Positions 43,344 to 52,891 of a stretch of DNA of 64,000 nucleotides are shown in pieces; the stretch's first letter is position 1; every line of letters starts with the position of its first letter. A program made the translations under genes and the position numbers. The DNA is taken from NCBI GenBank assembly GCA_013289715.1, contig JABCZJ010000007.1, forward strand, positions 184,820-248,819. Reading direction: 5' to 3'. The DNA comes from Acidobacteriota bacterium. GTDB taxonomy: Bacteria > Acidobacteriota > Terriglobia > Acidiferrales > UBA7541. Below the pieces are notes generated by a model. It saw only the letters and a program-made list of their open reading frames with translations. It was not told the DNA's origin and ran no database searches.

Positions 43344-44726
43344 TCAGTGAGGCTTAGCGAGCGTGCCGGGCTTTTCGCTCGGCAAAATCCACGTCGCGAT
43401 GCTCTCCACCACTTCCGCCGACACATGATCCGGCCGCGCATAATCCGCCGGCTTCGATGCGCCGGTTCCATGCATGAAGAGATGATCCAGGTCGGGATAA
43501 GTCCGCAGCGTCACGTTCCGGTTATTCGCCAAAGCGTCCGACCAAGCCTGAAAATTCGAAGGCGTCACCTGATAATCGCGTCCACCCTGCGCGATGAGAA
43601 TCGGAATTTTCAGCTTGGCGGCAGTTTTCAACGGATCGTAAGCGCGCAGGTCCAGCCAATACGCGCCATACATCGTCGCTCCCAGGAATGTGATTTTGTC
43701 GTCTGGCTTCAAGTCCGGCCTTTCAATTTGTTTCGCGCCCTCTTCGGCTGCCTCGATCTTTTTTTGCTCCGCCTCCGTCGGCGTACCATTCATCGCCGCC
43801 AAATAGTGAATTTGTTCCAGCACTATTTTCTCCAGCGGGCGCGCATTCGCCGCGAGCATTACGATTCCCACAATCTGCGAATCGCCGGTGGCGATCCGCG
43901 GCGCCAAAAATGCGCCCAGGCTGTGTCCCAGCAGAAAAACTTGTTTCGGATTGACATTCGGCTGCGTGGCCACCAGCGCCACCGCCGCTCGCGCGTCGCT
44001 GATCGTTTCCTCCTCCACAGTCATCCGCATAGGATCGTCGCTGCTTTGCACGGTATATTTTTGCGTGCGCTTGGTATAACGGAACACCACGATGCCGCGG
44101 CTCGCTAGTCCCCACGCCAAATCCTTGAATGGCTTGTTCGGCCCAATGGTTTCGTCCTGGTCCTGCGGGCCGGAACCTTGCACGAGCACTACGGCTGGAA
44201 ATGGCCCGTCCCCAGTGGGAACAGTAAGCGTCCCGGGCAATTCGAATTTCCCGTTCGTCAAAGCTAACGGCTGCTCGCTGAACAAATTCTGCTTGGCGTA
44301 GCCCGGCGGATTCCACGGTGCCGCCGGCGCCTGATGCGGACGGAAGCTCAACCCCCCGAGTTTTCCATCGGCATTGAAAACCACCGTCGCGTCCAGCACT
44401 GAGTTCTCAAATTTGCAATTCATCTTCACCACTTGCAGGCCCTGCACCTGCGAAGTCTCCGCGCTGGTAATCTCCTGAAACGCGCCCGCTTGTTTGTTCA
44501 GGTCGCGCCAACCGTCCGCGAGTTTTCCCGGTGGCAGCGCCTGCACCATACGCGCATCATAGAGCGCTTCGACCTTCTCGAATTGCCCTGACACCAATTC
44601 CTGGATGATTTGTTTCGCGGCGACGGTCGGCGGCGAATCTTTCGGGGCTTCCTGCCCCAATCCGCGCACGGCCGCACCAGCAATCACCAGTAAGAACACG
44701 GTCAGTGCGAGCAAACGAATCTTCAT
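43344..44726 (-). CDS. Exported alpha/beta hydrolase with N-terminal DUF3887 domain
   Basis: A 460-residue protein with a signal peptide (residues 1-24), a DUF3887 domain (about 32-125, IQELVSGQFEKVEALYDARM) and an alpha/beta hydrolase domain. The nucleophile serine lies in LLGHSLGAF (about residue 275), an oxyanion region in VVLVQGSGPQDQDETIG, and the catalytic histidine in YPDLDHLFMHGTGAS. This domain pair is typical of secreted esterases or peptidases in acidobacteria and Bacteroidetes. Substrate unknown. Confidence 0.92.
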   Translation of the reverse strand: MKIRLLALTVFLLVIAGAAVRGLGQEAPKDSPPTVAAKQIIQELVSGQFEKVEALYDARMVQALPPGKLADGWRDLNKQAGAFQEITSAETSQVQGLQVVKMNCKFENSVLDATVVFNADGKLGGLSFRPHQAPAAPWNPPGYAKQNLFSEQPLALTNGKFELPGTLTVPTGDGPFPAVVLVQGSGPQDQDETIGPNKPFKDLAWGLASRGIVVFRYTKRTQKYTVQSSDDPMRMTVEEETISDARAAVALVATQPNVNPKQVFLLGHSLGAFLAPRIATGDSQIVGIVMLAANARPLEKIVLEQIHYLAAMNGTPTEAEQKKIEAAEEGAKQIERPDLKPDDKITFLGATMYGAYWLDLRAYDPLKTAAKLKIPILIAQGGRDYQVTPSNFQAWSDALANNRNVTLRTYPDLDHLFMHGTGASKPADYARPDHVSAEVVESIATWILPSEKPGTLAKPH

Positions 44727-44817
44727 GCGGCATTCCTCTCGAATCAACATTCCGATCCATTATAAGCGGGGCTGGATTCGCAAATCCCGCGCCGCCCGCC
44801 CCGAATCGCCGCCGCGC

Positions 44818-45252
44818 CTACTGCACCGGCGAGCGCGGAGAAGTCGGCAAAGGTGAGGCATGATGAGCCACCAAAAGCCACTGCTCGTCGCGGCGTAAAA
44901 AAACATTCGTCGTTTGCACCATGGCGTCGTCGAAGCCATCTGCAAACGCCGTGGTAACGTGCTGCGTGCAGGAAACCCACCCGACGTCGCCTTCCACGCG
45001 CACCCACACACCGCTCAAGGCGATACGCACGCGCTTGGCGTGCGCGAAAAGCCGCGCCCAGCGCTCGCGCACTTCGTCCCAGCCCAGCAGTAAATCCCAG
45101 CCGGGATGCACGCAGGTCACGCCGTCGTCATGCGACCACACCGCTTCCATTTCCGCCAAATCCAGCGATTCAAAAGCCGCGTAAAATTTTGTGTTCGCGG
45201 AACGCAATGCGTCTTCGGGGCTTTGCTTCTGTGGCACGGTCTGCGTGGGCAT
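44818..45252 (-). CDS. SnoaL-like / NTF2-fold protein (DUF4440 type)
   Basis: A 144-residue protein with an NTF2-like fold: EDALRSANTKFYAAFESLDL, the MEAVWSHDDGVTCVHPGWDL turn, strand SGVWVRVEGDVGWVSCTQHV and NVFLRRDEQWLLVAHHASPL. Such cone-shaped domains are isomerases, hydrolases or ligand-binding proteins, and no active-site assignment is safe. ATG 45252 opens the conserved region; the frame is open to 45357. Confidence 0.88.
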   Translation of the reverse strand: MPTQTVPQKQSPEDALRSANTKFYAAFESLDLAEMEAVWSHDDGVTCVHPGWDLLLGWDEVRERWARLFAHAKRVRIALSGVWVRVEGDVGWVSCTQHVTTAFADGFDDAMVQTTNVFLRRDEQWLLVAHHASPLPTSPRSPVQ

Positions 45253-45316
45253 GATGGGAAGTCCGAATAACGAAATTACAAAGATTTTACGCCAGGACTG
45301 GGGCCTGTATGTTTGC

Positions 45317-45925
45317 CTACGCTTCTCGACGCGCCAGCTGCAATCCGCCAGCGGCAACTACGATCAACGCCATTTTTATGATTTCGCCAGGAATGAATGG
45401 CAGCGCGCCCTGACGGAGCGCCGCGCTCCAGCCCATTCCCAGAAACATCGCCAGCCACGCGCAACCGCAGGCAAAAATAATCGCTTCGCCGGAAAGCAGC
45501 ACGCCAAGCAGTGGCAAACCCGCGAGCCACCCGCCGCCGTCGCGGGCGTTCCCGATCTTCGCGCCGCGTTCGACCAGCCACCCAGTCACGAACGCAGCAA
45601 ACGGATACGACAATAAATATCCGGCCGTCGGCCCGGCAAAACGAGCCAATCCCGGCAACCCCAGCGGTTGAAACACGGGCAATCCAGCCGCCCCCTCGAG
45701 CAGGTACAAAATCAAAGTAATCGCGCCGCGTCGCGCGCCCAGCAGCACGGCCACCAGTAGCACGCCGAATGTCTGACCAGTAATTGGCACCGGCGTCCAA
45801 GGCAGTGGAATCACGATATGCGCGCACAACACCAGCAAAATATTTGCCGCGACGATGCGCAGCGCATCGGCCGCGATCCCTTCGCCGGAATAAATTCGGT
45901 CGGCTAGCACTTTCGACTGTGACAT
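45317..45925 (-). CDS. bioY: Biotin transporter BioY
   Basis: A 202-residue membrane protein with six helices. ILLVLCAHIVIPLPWTPVPI, GQTFGVLLVAVLLGARRGA, YLLEGAAGLPVF and AGPTAGYLLSYPFAAFVTGW are the conserved BioY sequences of the S-component fold. ECF partners (BioM/BioN) are absent locally, so it either works alone or uses a shared energising module. ATG 45925 has GAGG seven bases upstream and is preferred to the ATG at 45931. Confidence 0.95.
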   Translation of the reverse strand: MSQSKVLADRIYSGEGIAADALRIVAANILLVLCAHIVIPLPWTPVPITGQTFGVLLVAVLLGARRGAITLILYLLEGAAGLPVFQPLGLPGLARFAGPTAGYLLSYPFAAFVTGWLVERGAKIGNARDGGGWLAGLPLLGVLLSGEAIIFACGCAWLAMFLGMGWSAALRQGALPFIPGEIIKMALIVVAAGGLQLARREA

Positions 45926-46036
45926 CCGCATTCCTCTTTGCGTTTCAGCGCAAGACTGGACTACAACCGGGCCGCAACCGTGTGAAATGTTATTGAAACT
46001 GGCTGGCATTATACCTGAGGCCGCGCAAACTCACGT

Positions 46037-46969
46037 TCACTTTTCGTCCGCCGCCTTTTCGCCGGGGATCAGCGGATCGTCAGCCGTCGCAACCTTGCCG
46101 CGCTTGTCGTCGCCGTGAACTTTTCCCGCGGTGTCCATGAAGAACGATCGCTTGCCGGGTCTTCCGTAGACCTCAGGCGTGGCCGCCAGCTCGAAATCAT
46201 TGTCGTTTCCATTCGCGTCTGGAGAAATTCGGTAGCGGAAAACGTAGCCGCCGTGTTTTCCGGCAGCCATGTCTGCCGGAACCAGCGCCGCCTGCTCGGG
46301 CGAAATCTGATCTTTCGGCGCCGGGCCCAGCTGCGCCAGCGATTCCGGCAATTTTCCAAACGCACGCTGGTAACGCCGTATCGCCTCCGCCAGCGAGCGC
46401 AGATCCGCGATCACCCCATCCTCGCGCGCCGCCAGATCGGCCGCTGCCCACTGCCTCGCCAGCTGCGGCACGTCGAACAAAACTAATCCCAGCGACAGCA
46501 GGCGCCAGCTGCCACCGTCGCGCACCATTCCGAAGTCCGCCTGCTCGCTATTTACGACCGCCACGGGAATAAACGCCAAATTTTCCTGCACCTGCGTCGT
46601 ACCGAATCGGTATTCCACCGTGGTATTGGCGGCCCGGCAGCGCAGCACGATGTGCTTGTCGTTGTCAGAGGAAAGCAGCGGCTTGCCCGGCTCGTCGGAA
46701 AGCGAAAGACGCTTCATCAATTCGCTGCGCTGGGTCGCGGGGAGCGCGCGAAATGCGGCAGCACTTGCGGCGGTCAGGTGATTCGCAAATTCCGTTTCGT
46801 TCGCGCGGCAAGCGGCGACCAGCGTGTCGGCCAAAGCCGCAGCCGGGTCCGCCGCGTCGCCGGACTCCTGCGCATTCGCTGACGGCGTCATCGTCATGGC
46901 AGCCAAGAGCAGCGCCGCAGCGAGTGTGGCAATACCACAGAGCCGCGAGCGGAAGCGTCGGTTCATCAT
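46037..46969 (-). CDS. Exported hypothetical protein with type II pseudopilin-like C-terminal region
   Basis: A 310-residue protein with a signal peptide (about 1-33). The middle (LADTLVAACRANETEFANHL, then VEYRFGTTQVQENLAFIPVA) is unfamiliar. The last ~120 residues resemble the globular part of type II secretion pseudopilins: LRSLAEAIRRYQRAFGKLPE, DFELAATPEVYGRPGKRSFF and MDTAGKVHGDDKRG. It lacks the pilin leader and N-terminal helix of GspG, so it is a soluble relative. The receiver-like gene starts just upstream on the same strand (5-base gap). Confidence 0.7.
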   Translation of the reverse strand: MMNRRFRSRLCGIATLAAALLLAAMTMTPSANAQESGDAADPAAALADTLVAACRANETEFANHLTAASAAAFRALPATQRSELMKRLSLSDEPGKPLLSSDNDKHIVLRCRAANTTVEYRFGTTQVQENLAFIPVAVVNSEQADFGMVRDGGSWRLLSLGLVLFDVPQLARQWAAADLAAREDGVIADLRSLAEAIRRYQRAFGKLPESLAQLGPAPKDQISPEQAALVPADMAAGKHGGYVFRYRISPDANGNDNDFELAATPEVYGRPGKRSFFMDTAGKVHGDDKRGKVATADDPLIPGEKAADEK

Positions 46970-46974
46970 CAGGA

Positions 46975-47328
46975 CTAGGACTTAGCCTGCGCCAGTATGG
47001 TTGCAAGGTCGTGCGTGAATTGCGACCGCGGCATCACCTGCGTGCAGCCAGCCGCCCGCGCCTGCTGCGCCAAATCCGTCTGTACATGCGACAGAAACGC
47101 AATCAGCGGTAGACCCGGTTGTCCCGCGCGCACTCTTGCAATCGCCTGCAACGGTGTGCCGCGCGCGTTCAGATCGACTATCACGAGCTTGGGCGTTTCC
47201 TTCGCAATTTCCGCGAGCAGCGCGTCGCTCGTCGTGCTGGTGTGCACCGCGATTCCCAAATGCTTCGCAGTCTCCAGAATCTTCGCCTGAAAAAATAAAT
47301 CGTCCACCAGAGCCAGAACCTGCGCCAT
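46975..47328 (-). CDS. Degenerate response-regulator receiver domain protein
   Basis: A 117-residue stand-alone domain with the receiver fold. The acidic pair is Asp9-Asp10 and the phosphoacceptor position is Asp52 in LVIVDLNARG. The conserved lysine of the KP loop is absent (MPRSQFTH at that place), so phosphorylation-dependent switching is doubtful. No histidine kinase is adjacent. It ends 5 bases before the secreted pseudopilin-like gene, with which it is probably co-transcribed. Confidence 0.8.
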   Translation of the reverse strand: MAQVLALVDDLFFQAKILETAKHLGIAVHTSTTSDALLAEIAKETPKLVIVDLNARGTPLQAIARVRAGQPGLPLIAFLSHVQTDLAQQARAAGCTQVMPRSQFTHDLATILAQAKS

Positions 47329-47493
47329 GCCGCTGCACCTCGTATGCCGCTGCGCCCCGATCAGCGCGCGTCCCTCGGCGAAACCCTGCACTTCGGTGTA
47401 CCACGCGCCACCGCCCCCGCACAAGCGCCCCTTCGACAACCTCCGCGCATTCCTGTATAAAAGAATTTCTGCGCGGGTTTTCGGGAGGATTCG

Positions 47494-48027
47494 ATGGCCG
47501 CTACTCCAAGCCTAGACGCTCTGCCGGGCCTACCCGTCCTGGAGCAAACTCCAATTATCATCGAAAAAATCGTCTGGACCGCCAGCGACGAGCAGTTGCA
47601 CTGGAAGCCCGCCTCCGATCGCTGGTCCATCAGCGAAGTCCTCGCGCATCTGGCGGACGTCGAAGTCGTAGGCTTCCGCGACCGCATCCAGCTGATGCTC
47701 GAAAAAAATAATCCGCAGCTCGATGCCTACGATCAGAACGGCGCGTACGCCGCAGGCCGCTACTCCAGCAGCAAAGCCCGCGAAAACCTGAAAAAATTCT
47801 GCCACGAGCGCGACCGCAGCCTTTCCGCGTTGCGTTACGTGCCGTCCAGTGTTCTCGCGCGCGGCGGCCAACACGCCAAAATCGGCCCGATCACCGTCGG
47901 CCAACTAATGAACGAGTGGGCGTTCCACGACCTGGGCCACATCCGCCAGATCGCGGAACTCTTCCGCTCGCGCGCATTTTATCCGTCCATCGGCCCGTTT
48001 CAGCAGTTCTACACCATCAAGCCATAA
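47494..48027 (+). CDS. DinB-family protein
   Basis: A 177-residue four-helix-bundle protein of the DinB/YfiT superfamily. The metal-ligand histidines lie in WSISEVLAHLADVEVVGFRD and in the C-terminal EWAFHDLGHIRQIAELF motif. Members are thiol-S-transferases or isomerases, often using bacillithiol or mycothiol, but most are uncharacterised. ATG 47494 is preceded by GGGAGG. The glutaredoxin-like fusion gene follows 38 bases downstream, an interesting thiol context (inference). Confidence 0.92.
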   Translation: MAATPSLDALPGLPVLEQTPIIIEKIVWTASDEQLHWKPASDRWSISEVLAHLADVEVVGFRDRIQLMLEKNNPQLDAYDQNGAYAAGRYSSSKARENLKKFCHERDRSLSALRYVPSSVLARGGQHAKIGPITVGQLMNEWAFHDLGHIRQIAELFRSRAFYPSIGPFQQFYTIKP

Positions 48028-48065
48028 CGCGACAACGCTCGAAAAATCTCGCGCCTACAAACGCC

Positions 48066-48533
48066 ATGCAAACCGTCGCGCAGCGCATTCTCTCCACATT
48101 CGACCAACTCGAACGCTCCTCGCTCGATCTGCACACGCTCTTCGAATTCGCAGGCGGTAATGTCCCCGGCGAACGCGAAGCGGTGCTCGACGCGGTGACA
48201 GATCTCGTCGAGCGAGGACTCCTCACTCCCGATGGCGGCAGCGATTTTTACCGCCGCAGCGAAGAAGGCCGCTTAGCCCTAGCCACTCCCCGCGACGTCA
48301 CCATGTACATGCGCGAAGGCTGCCACCTCTGCGAAGAAGCCAGGTCCGCAATGGCACCGGTCCTGGCCGCGCTGGGCGCCCGCCTGCAAGAAGTGGACAT
48401 TGACGACGATCCCGCGCTGCATGCCCGCTACAGCAACGACGTCCCCGTAATTTTCGTCGGCGCGCAATTCTTCACCCAACATCGCGTGGACGCGGCACGA
48501 CTCCGCCGTCACCTCGAAAACATTAAATTGTGA
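48066..48533 (+). CDS. Helical N-terminal domain fused to a glutaredoxin-like domain
   Basis: A 155-residue protein. Residues 1-75 form a helical, winged-helix-like module (AQRILSTFDQLERSSLDLHT, then AVLDAVTDLVERGLLTPDGG). Residues 80-155 are a DUF836/glutaredoxin-like domain: VTMYMREGCHLCEEARSAM with CxxC (CHLC) and the cis-proline segment NDVPVIFVGAQFF. The glutaredoxin part is standard for small thiol proteins; the extra N-terminal domain is unusual and may sense or regulate. It follows the DinB-type gene. Confidence 0.8.
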   Translation: MQTVAQRILSTFDQLERSSLDLHTLFEFAGGNVPGEREAVLDAVTDLVERGLLTPDGGSDFYRRSEEGRLALATPRDVTMYMREGCHLCEEARSAMAPVLAALGARLQEVDIDDDPALHARYSNDVPVIFVGAQFFTQHRVDAARLRRHLENIKL

Positions 48534-48545
48534 TTCGTTTCAGAA

Positions 48546-48561
48546 CGCAGGCAAGCCTGCG
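48546..48561. terminator. Perfect short inverted repeat between convergent genes
   Basis: CGCAGGCAAGCCTGCG is its own reverse complement except for the central AA. It lies just after the glutaredoxin-like gene and before the end of the minus-strand gene at 48664. The GC-rich stem could terminate transcription in either direction, but no U-run follows. Confidence 0.35.
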
Positions 48562-48663
48562 AGGTCGCATTTAGCGGAAAGTTAGCGAAACTGTTATCCC
48601 GAACCCGCGGAAGCCGGTGAGGGATCTGCTTTTCTCTGACACGCAGCGGAATGCAAACGAGGT

Positions 48664-49104
48664 TTAGTGCTCTGCCTCTTCGTGCGCTCCAACACTTTCA
48701 TCCGGTACATCCCCGGGACGCCCCTTCACCCGGTCATACACGCTAAAAGCGCAAGTCGAACCCAGCGCCTCATTGTAGTAAGTCGCCACACCCAACGCCG
48801 TCCGCAATTCTTCATTGAAGCGCCGCAAATCACCCAGCTGGTGCACCTGAACCGGAAATTTCTTCCCTTCATGCCCGATCAGAAATTTCTGATACCCCGC
48901 ATCCCACAGCGACGTGAATTGCCCCTGCATCATGATGCAGGGAATCTCAGTCATCTGGAAAACGCCTTCCGGCGTCTTGCGCAGCTCCGCGCCGCAATTA
49001 TATTTTTCAATGCGCACCACCCCGCCAGAGTTGCGCACCAGGAAGCCCTTCGCGGAAATCGATTCCACGGTCGGCTGATCGAATAGTTTGTTCACATACC
49101 ACAT
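48664..49104 (-). CDS. Hypothetical conserved protein, 146 aa
   Basis: A soluble protein starting MWYVNKLFDQPTVESISAKG, with KTPEGVFQMTEIPCIMMQGQ and a C-terminal acidic stretch rich in Glu and His. No signal peptide, membrane helix or recognised domain. ATG 49104 follows GGAGTGGCC. The frame is open to 49521, but the upstream translation (arginine- and phenylalanine-rich) is not gene-like. It is divergent from cysM. I do not recognise the family. Confidence 0.72.
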   Translation of the reverse strand: MWYVNKLFDQPTVESISAKGFLVRNSGGVVRIEKYNCGAELRKTPEGVFQMTEIPCIMMQGQFTSLWDAGYQKFLIGHEGKKFPVQVHQLGDLRRFNEELRTALGVATYYNEALGSTCAFSVYDRVKGRPGDVPDESVGAHEEAEH

Positions 49105-49381
49105 GGCCACTCCAGAATAGGGACTCGCCCGCCTGCCTGTAAAGACAAAAATCGCTCCAACCAGCCAAGCCGTCCAACCAATTTGCCGCCGCCGCAATCC
49201 TATGCGAATATTGCTGGCCCGGTTTCGATCTGAACCGAACCGGCAGTTTGTCAGTACTGACTGAAGATACCTGAATAGCAAGAGTTTTTCGCAGCATCTA
49301 AACCGCAGGCTCGCCGTTTCTCGTCGTGAAGCGCGTCGCAAAGCTCGCCCGAGCCTCAAGAAGAAACAGGATCCACGGACC

Positions 49382-50356
49382 GTGAACGCAGCTAACAAAC
49401 CGACAGTCGCCGCGCACGACCCAGTCACCGCCGCCAATGCCAAAGTCGGCGAACATCTGCTCGACCGCATCGGCAACACTCCGCTCCTGCGCCTGGAGCG
49501 CATCGTCACCGGCTTCTCCAACGTGGAATTTTACGCCAAAGCCGAATGGTTCAATCCCGGCGGCTCCGTGAAGGACCGCGCAGGTTATTCCATGATTCGC
49601 GCCGGCGAACGCTCCGGCGACCTGCGCCCCGGAAAAATAATCCTCGACGCGACCAGCGGCAACACCGGCATCGCCTACGCCATGATCGGCGCCGCGCTCG
49701 GCTACCGCGTCAAGCTCTGCCTTCCCACCAGCGCCTCGCCCGAACGCAAACACATTCTCGCAGCCTACGGCGTGGACATCGTCTATACGCCGGGCGACGA
49801 AGGCACCGACGGCGCAATCCGCCGCGTCCGCGAAATCTACGAGTCAGATCGCGAAAAATATTTCTATCCGGACCAGTACAGCAATCCCGCGAATCCCGCC
49901 GCGCATTACGCCACCACCGCTCCTGAAATCTGGCAGCAAACCAACGGCACCATCACCCATTTCGTCGCAGGGCTTGGCACTACGGGCACATTCGTAGGCA
50001 CCACGCGCCGCCTGAAGGAATTCAATCCCGCGATCCGCTGCATCAGTTTTCAGCCCGACTCCGGCTTTCACGGCCTGGAAGGATTGAAGCACCTGGCCAC
50101 CGCGATCGTCCCGCGCATCTACGACGCAAGCCTGGCCGATGAAGACCTCGCGGTCCGCACCGAAGATGCCCACCAGCTCGTCCGCCGCCTCGCGCGCGAA
50201 GAAGGCATCCTCGGCGGCGTCAGTTCCGGCGCCGCACTCTGGGCCTGCATGGACGTCGCCCGCAGGTTAGGCGCGGGCGAGCGCGCCGTAATCGTCACCG
50301 TCTTCCCCGATTCCGGCGAAAAATATCTAACGGAACAATTTTGGAGCGAAGTATGA
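49382..50356 (+). CDS. cysM: Cysteine synthase, CysM type (sulfur-carrier cluster)
   Basis: A 324-residue PLP enzyme of the cysteine synthase/CBS fold. LLDRIGNTPLLRLERI is the family opening, the PLP lysine is Lys64 in WFNPGGSVKDRAG, the phosphate-binding loop DATSGNTGIAYAM follows, and LGTTGTFVGTTRR is present. Its stop overlaps the start of a JAMM peptidase gene by 4 bases (ATGA), and a ThiS-type carrier and MoeZ-type enzyme follow. By analogy with Mycobacterium CysM, it probably uses O-phosphoserine and a thiocarboxylated carrier protein in place of free sulfide (inference). Start GTG 49382. Confidence 0.92.
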   Translation: MNAANKPTVAAHDPVTAANAKVGEHLLDRIGNTPLLRLERIVTGFSNVEFYAKAEWFNPGGSVKDRAGYSMIRAGERSGDLRPGKIILDATSGNTGIAYAMIGAALGYRVKLCLPTSASPERKHILAAYGVDIVYTPGDEGTDGAIRRVREIYESDREKYFYPDQYSNPANPAAHYATTAPEIWQQTNGTITHFVAGLGTTGTFVGTTRRLKEFNPAIRCISFQPDSGFHGLEGLKHLATAIVPRIYDASLADEDLAVRTEDAHQLVRRLAREEGILGGVSSGAALWACMDVARRLGAGERAVIVTVFPDSGEKYLTEQFWSEV

Positions 50357-50802
50357 GCGCCCCGCTGCTGAAAATCCGCGAAGAACTCGCAGCCCAAATC
50401 CGCGCCCACGGCGTCGAGACCTACCCGTACGAATGTTGCGGCGCCATCCTCGGCCGCGATGGCGATGGCTCGCGCGAAGTGATAGCGCTCCTAGCCCTCG
50501 CCAATCGTCGCGACGATTCGCCGCGCAATCGCTTCGAAGTCACGCCCGGCGACGTGCAACTGGCCGAGAAAACCGCGCGCGAAAAAAATATCGAACTGAT
50601 CGGCTGGTATCACTCGCACCCGGACGCTCCCGCGCGCCCCAGCGAATTCGATCGCGAACATGCCTGGCCCTGGTACAGCTACATCATCGTCAGCGTGCAA
50701 TCCGGCCAGCCGCGCGATATGAATTCCTGGCGCTTGCGCGACGACCGCTCCGCCTACGACTCCGAGGCCATTGAATCTTCCGCCCACTCTGCCAGCATCT
50801 AA
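50353..50802 (+). CDS. M67 JAMM-family metallopeptidase (Mec-like)
   Basis: A 149-residue zinc peptidase of the JAB/MPN+ fold. The metal ligands are seen in GWYHSHPDAPARPSEFD (His87, His89, Asp100, with Ser97), and a conserved glutamate in YECCGAILG (about Glu27). In Mycobacterium, Mec+ releases cysteine from the CysO-cysteine adduct; relatives QbsD and HcyD also trim residues after the diglycine of the carrier. Here the carrier 50880 has such extra residues. The gene overlaps cysM by 4 bases. Confidence 0.93.
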   Translation: MSAPLLKIREELAAQIRAHGVETYPYECCGAILGRDGDGSREVIALLALANRRDDSPRNRFEVTPGDVQLAEKTAREKNIELIGWYHSHPDAPARPSEFDREHAWPWYSYIIVSVQSGQPRDMNSWRLRDDRSAYDSEAIESSAHSASI

Positions 50803-50879
50803 GTTAAAGTATTCCGCCAAACCCGAATCGCTGCGCCACGGATGGTTAGCACAAGCCCGGGCCGGCGGAAGGAATGCGA

Positions 50880-51164
50880 ATGCCAGTGAAAGTGATCATC
50901 CCCACGCCGCTGCGCGCTTACGCGGGCAAGCAGGAAAGCGTCGAATTGCAGGCCAACACCGTGGCGGAAGCCCTTAACGGACTCACGCTGCGTTTCGCTG
51001 ACCTGAAAAAGCACCTGTACTCCGACGACGGCAAACTACGCAGCTTCGTGAACGTCTATGTGAATGACGAAGACATCCGTTACCTGCAAAAAGATCAGAC
51101 GCAGCTTCGCGACGGCGATATCGTCAGCATCGTGCCCTCAATCGCGGGCGGCGCACACAATTAA
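50880..51164 (+). CDS. ThiS/MoaD-type sulfur carrier (CysO-like) with blocked GG tail
   Basis: A 94-residue ubiquitin-fold protein. PVKVIIPTPLRAYAGKQESV opens the fold, and it ends SIVPSIAGGAHN. The diglycine is at 90-91, followed by three residues (AHN), so the carrier would have to be trimmed before adenylylation. The JAMM peptidase just upstream is the natural candidate. ATG 50880 (spacing 6 from AAGGA) is preferred to ATG 50874. MoeZ-type enzyme follows at 51181, completing the pathway. Confidence 0.93.
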   Translation: MPVKVIIPTPLRAYAGKQESVELQANTVAEALNGLTLRFADLKKHLYSDDGKLRSFVNVYVNDEDIRYLQKDQTQLRDGDIVSIVPSIAGGAHN

Positions 51165-51180
51165 CCGGGAGAGTTGTGCA

Positions 51181-52374
<1,194 letters not shown>

Positions 52375-52448
52375 TCGGCCCCGACCACCATGCGCCCTCG
52401 GTGCGCGCCACTCGGCCAAAATCTAGCCAGTCTCGATCGGAGGATCGA

Positions 52449-52682
52449 ATGCCAGACGTAAAAGTTACCGTTGTGAATAACGGCCCGTTGCTGATCGACG
52501 GTGAAGTCGAAGTTGTGGACCAGGAAGGCCATGCCTACGGTCTAGGCGGTCGCACCAAGATCGGTCTCTGCCGCTGCGGCTTCTCGGAACGCAAACCGTT
52601 TTGCGACGGTTCGCATAAACGCTCGAGCTTCCAAAGCGTAGTCCAGGCCCACGAGCTACCTCCTCCACCGGCCAAGTCCTGA
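52449..52682 (+). CDS. CDGSH iron-sulfur domain protein
   Basis: A 77-residue protein with the mitoNEET-type motif C-x-C-x2-S-x3-P-x-C-D-G-S-H in CRCGFSERKPFCDGSH; cluster ligands are Cys41, Cys43, Cys52 and His56. This motif coordinates a redox-active [2Fe-2S] cluster. No membrane helix or signal. It follows the sulfur-carrier operon at 74 bases and may share its promoter. GGAGG precedes ATG 52449. Confidence 0.94.
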   Translation: MPDVKVTVVNNGPLLIDGEVEVVDQEGHAYGLGGRTKIGLCRCGFSERKPFCDGSHKRSSFQSVVQAHELPPPPAKS

Positions 52683-52746
52683 GCCACCAGTTCTGGGTAG
52701 TCCCCGTAACAGAGTGTAACGTTTTTACCCCACAGCGCGAGTAGTT

Positions 52747-52776
52747 GCGCGCCGAGCATAGCCATACTCGGCGCGC
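52747..52776 (+). terminator. Perfect 10-bp inverted repeat after the CDGSH gene
   Basis: GCGCGCCGAG (52747-52756) is the exact reverse complement of CTCGGCGCGC (52767-52776) across a 10-base loop, 64 bases after the CDGSH gene and before the cyclase gene. A strong GC stem here is best explained as a transcription terminator, although no long T-run follows. Confidence 0.6.
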
Positions 52777-52891
52777 GTGTTCCGCCATCAATAACAAAAA
52801 AAGCAGCTTAACTAGTACTAGAACCAGTAGAACGAACGGCATCTTGCGTGCTGCGTATTTCGCGGGTTGGTGTAAATTCGTTGGGGGAATT

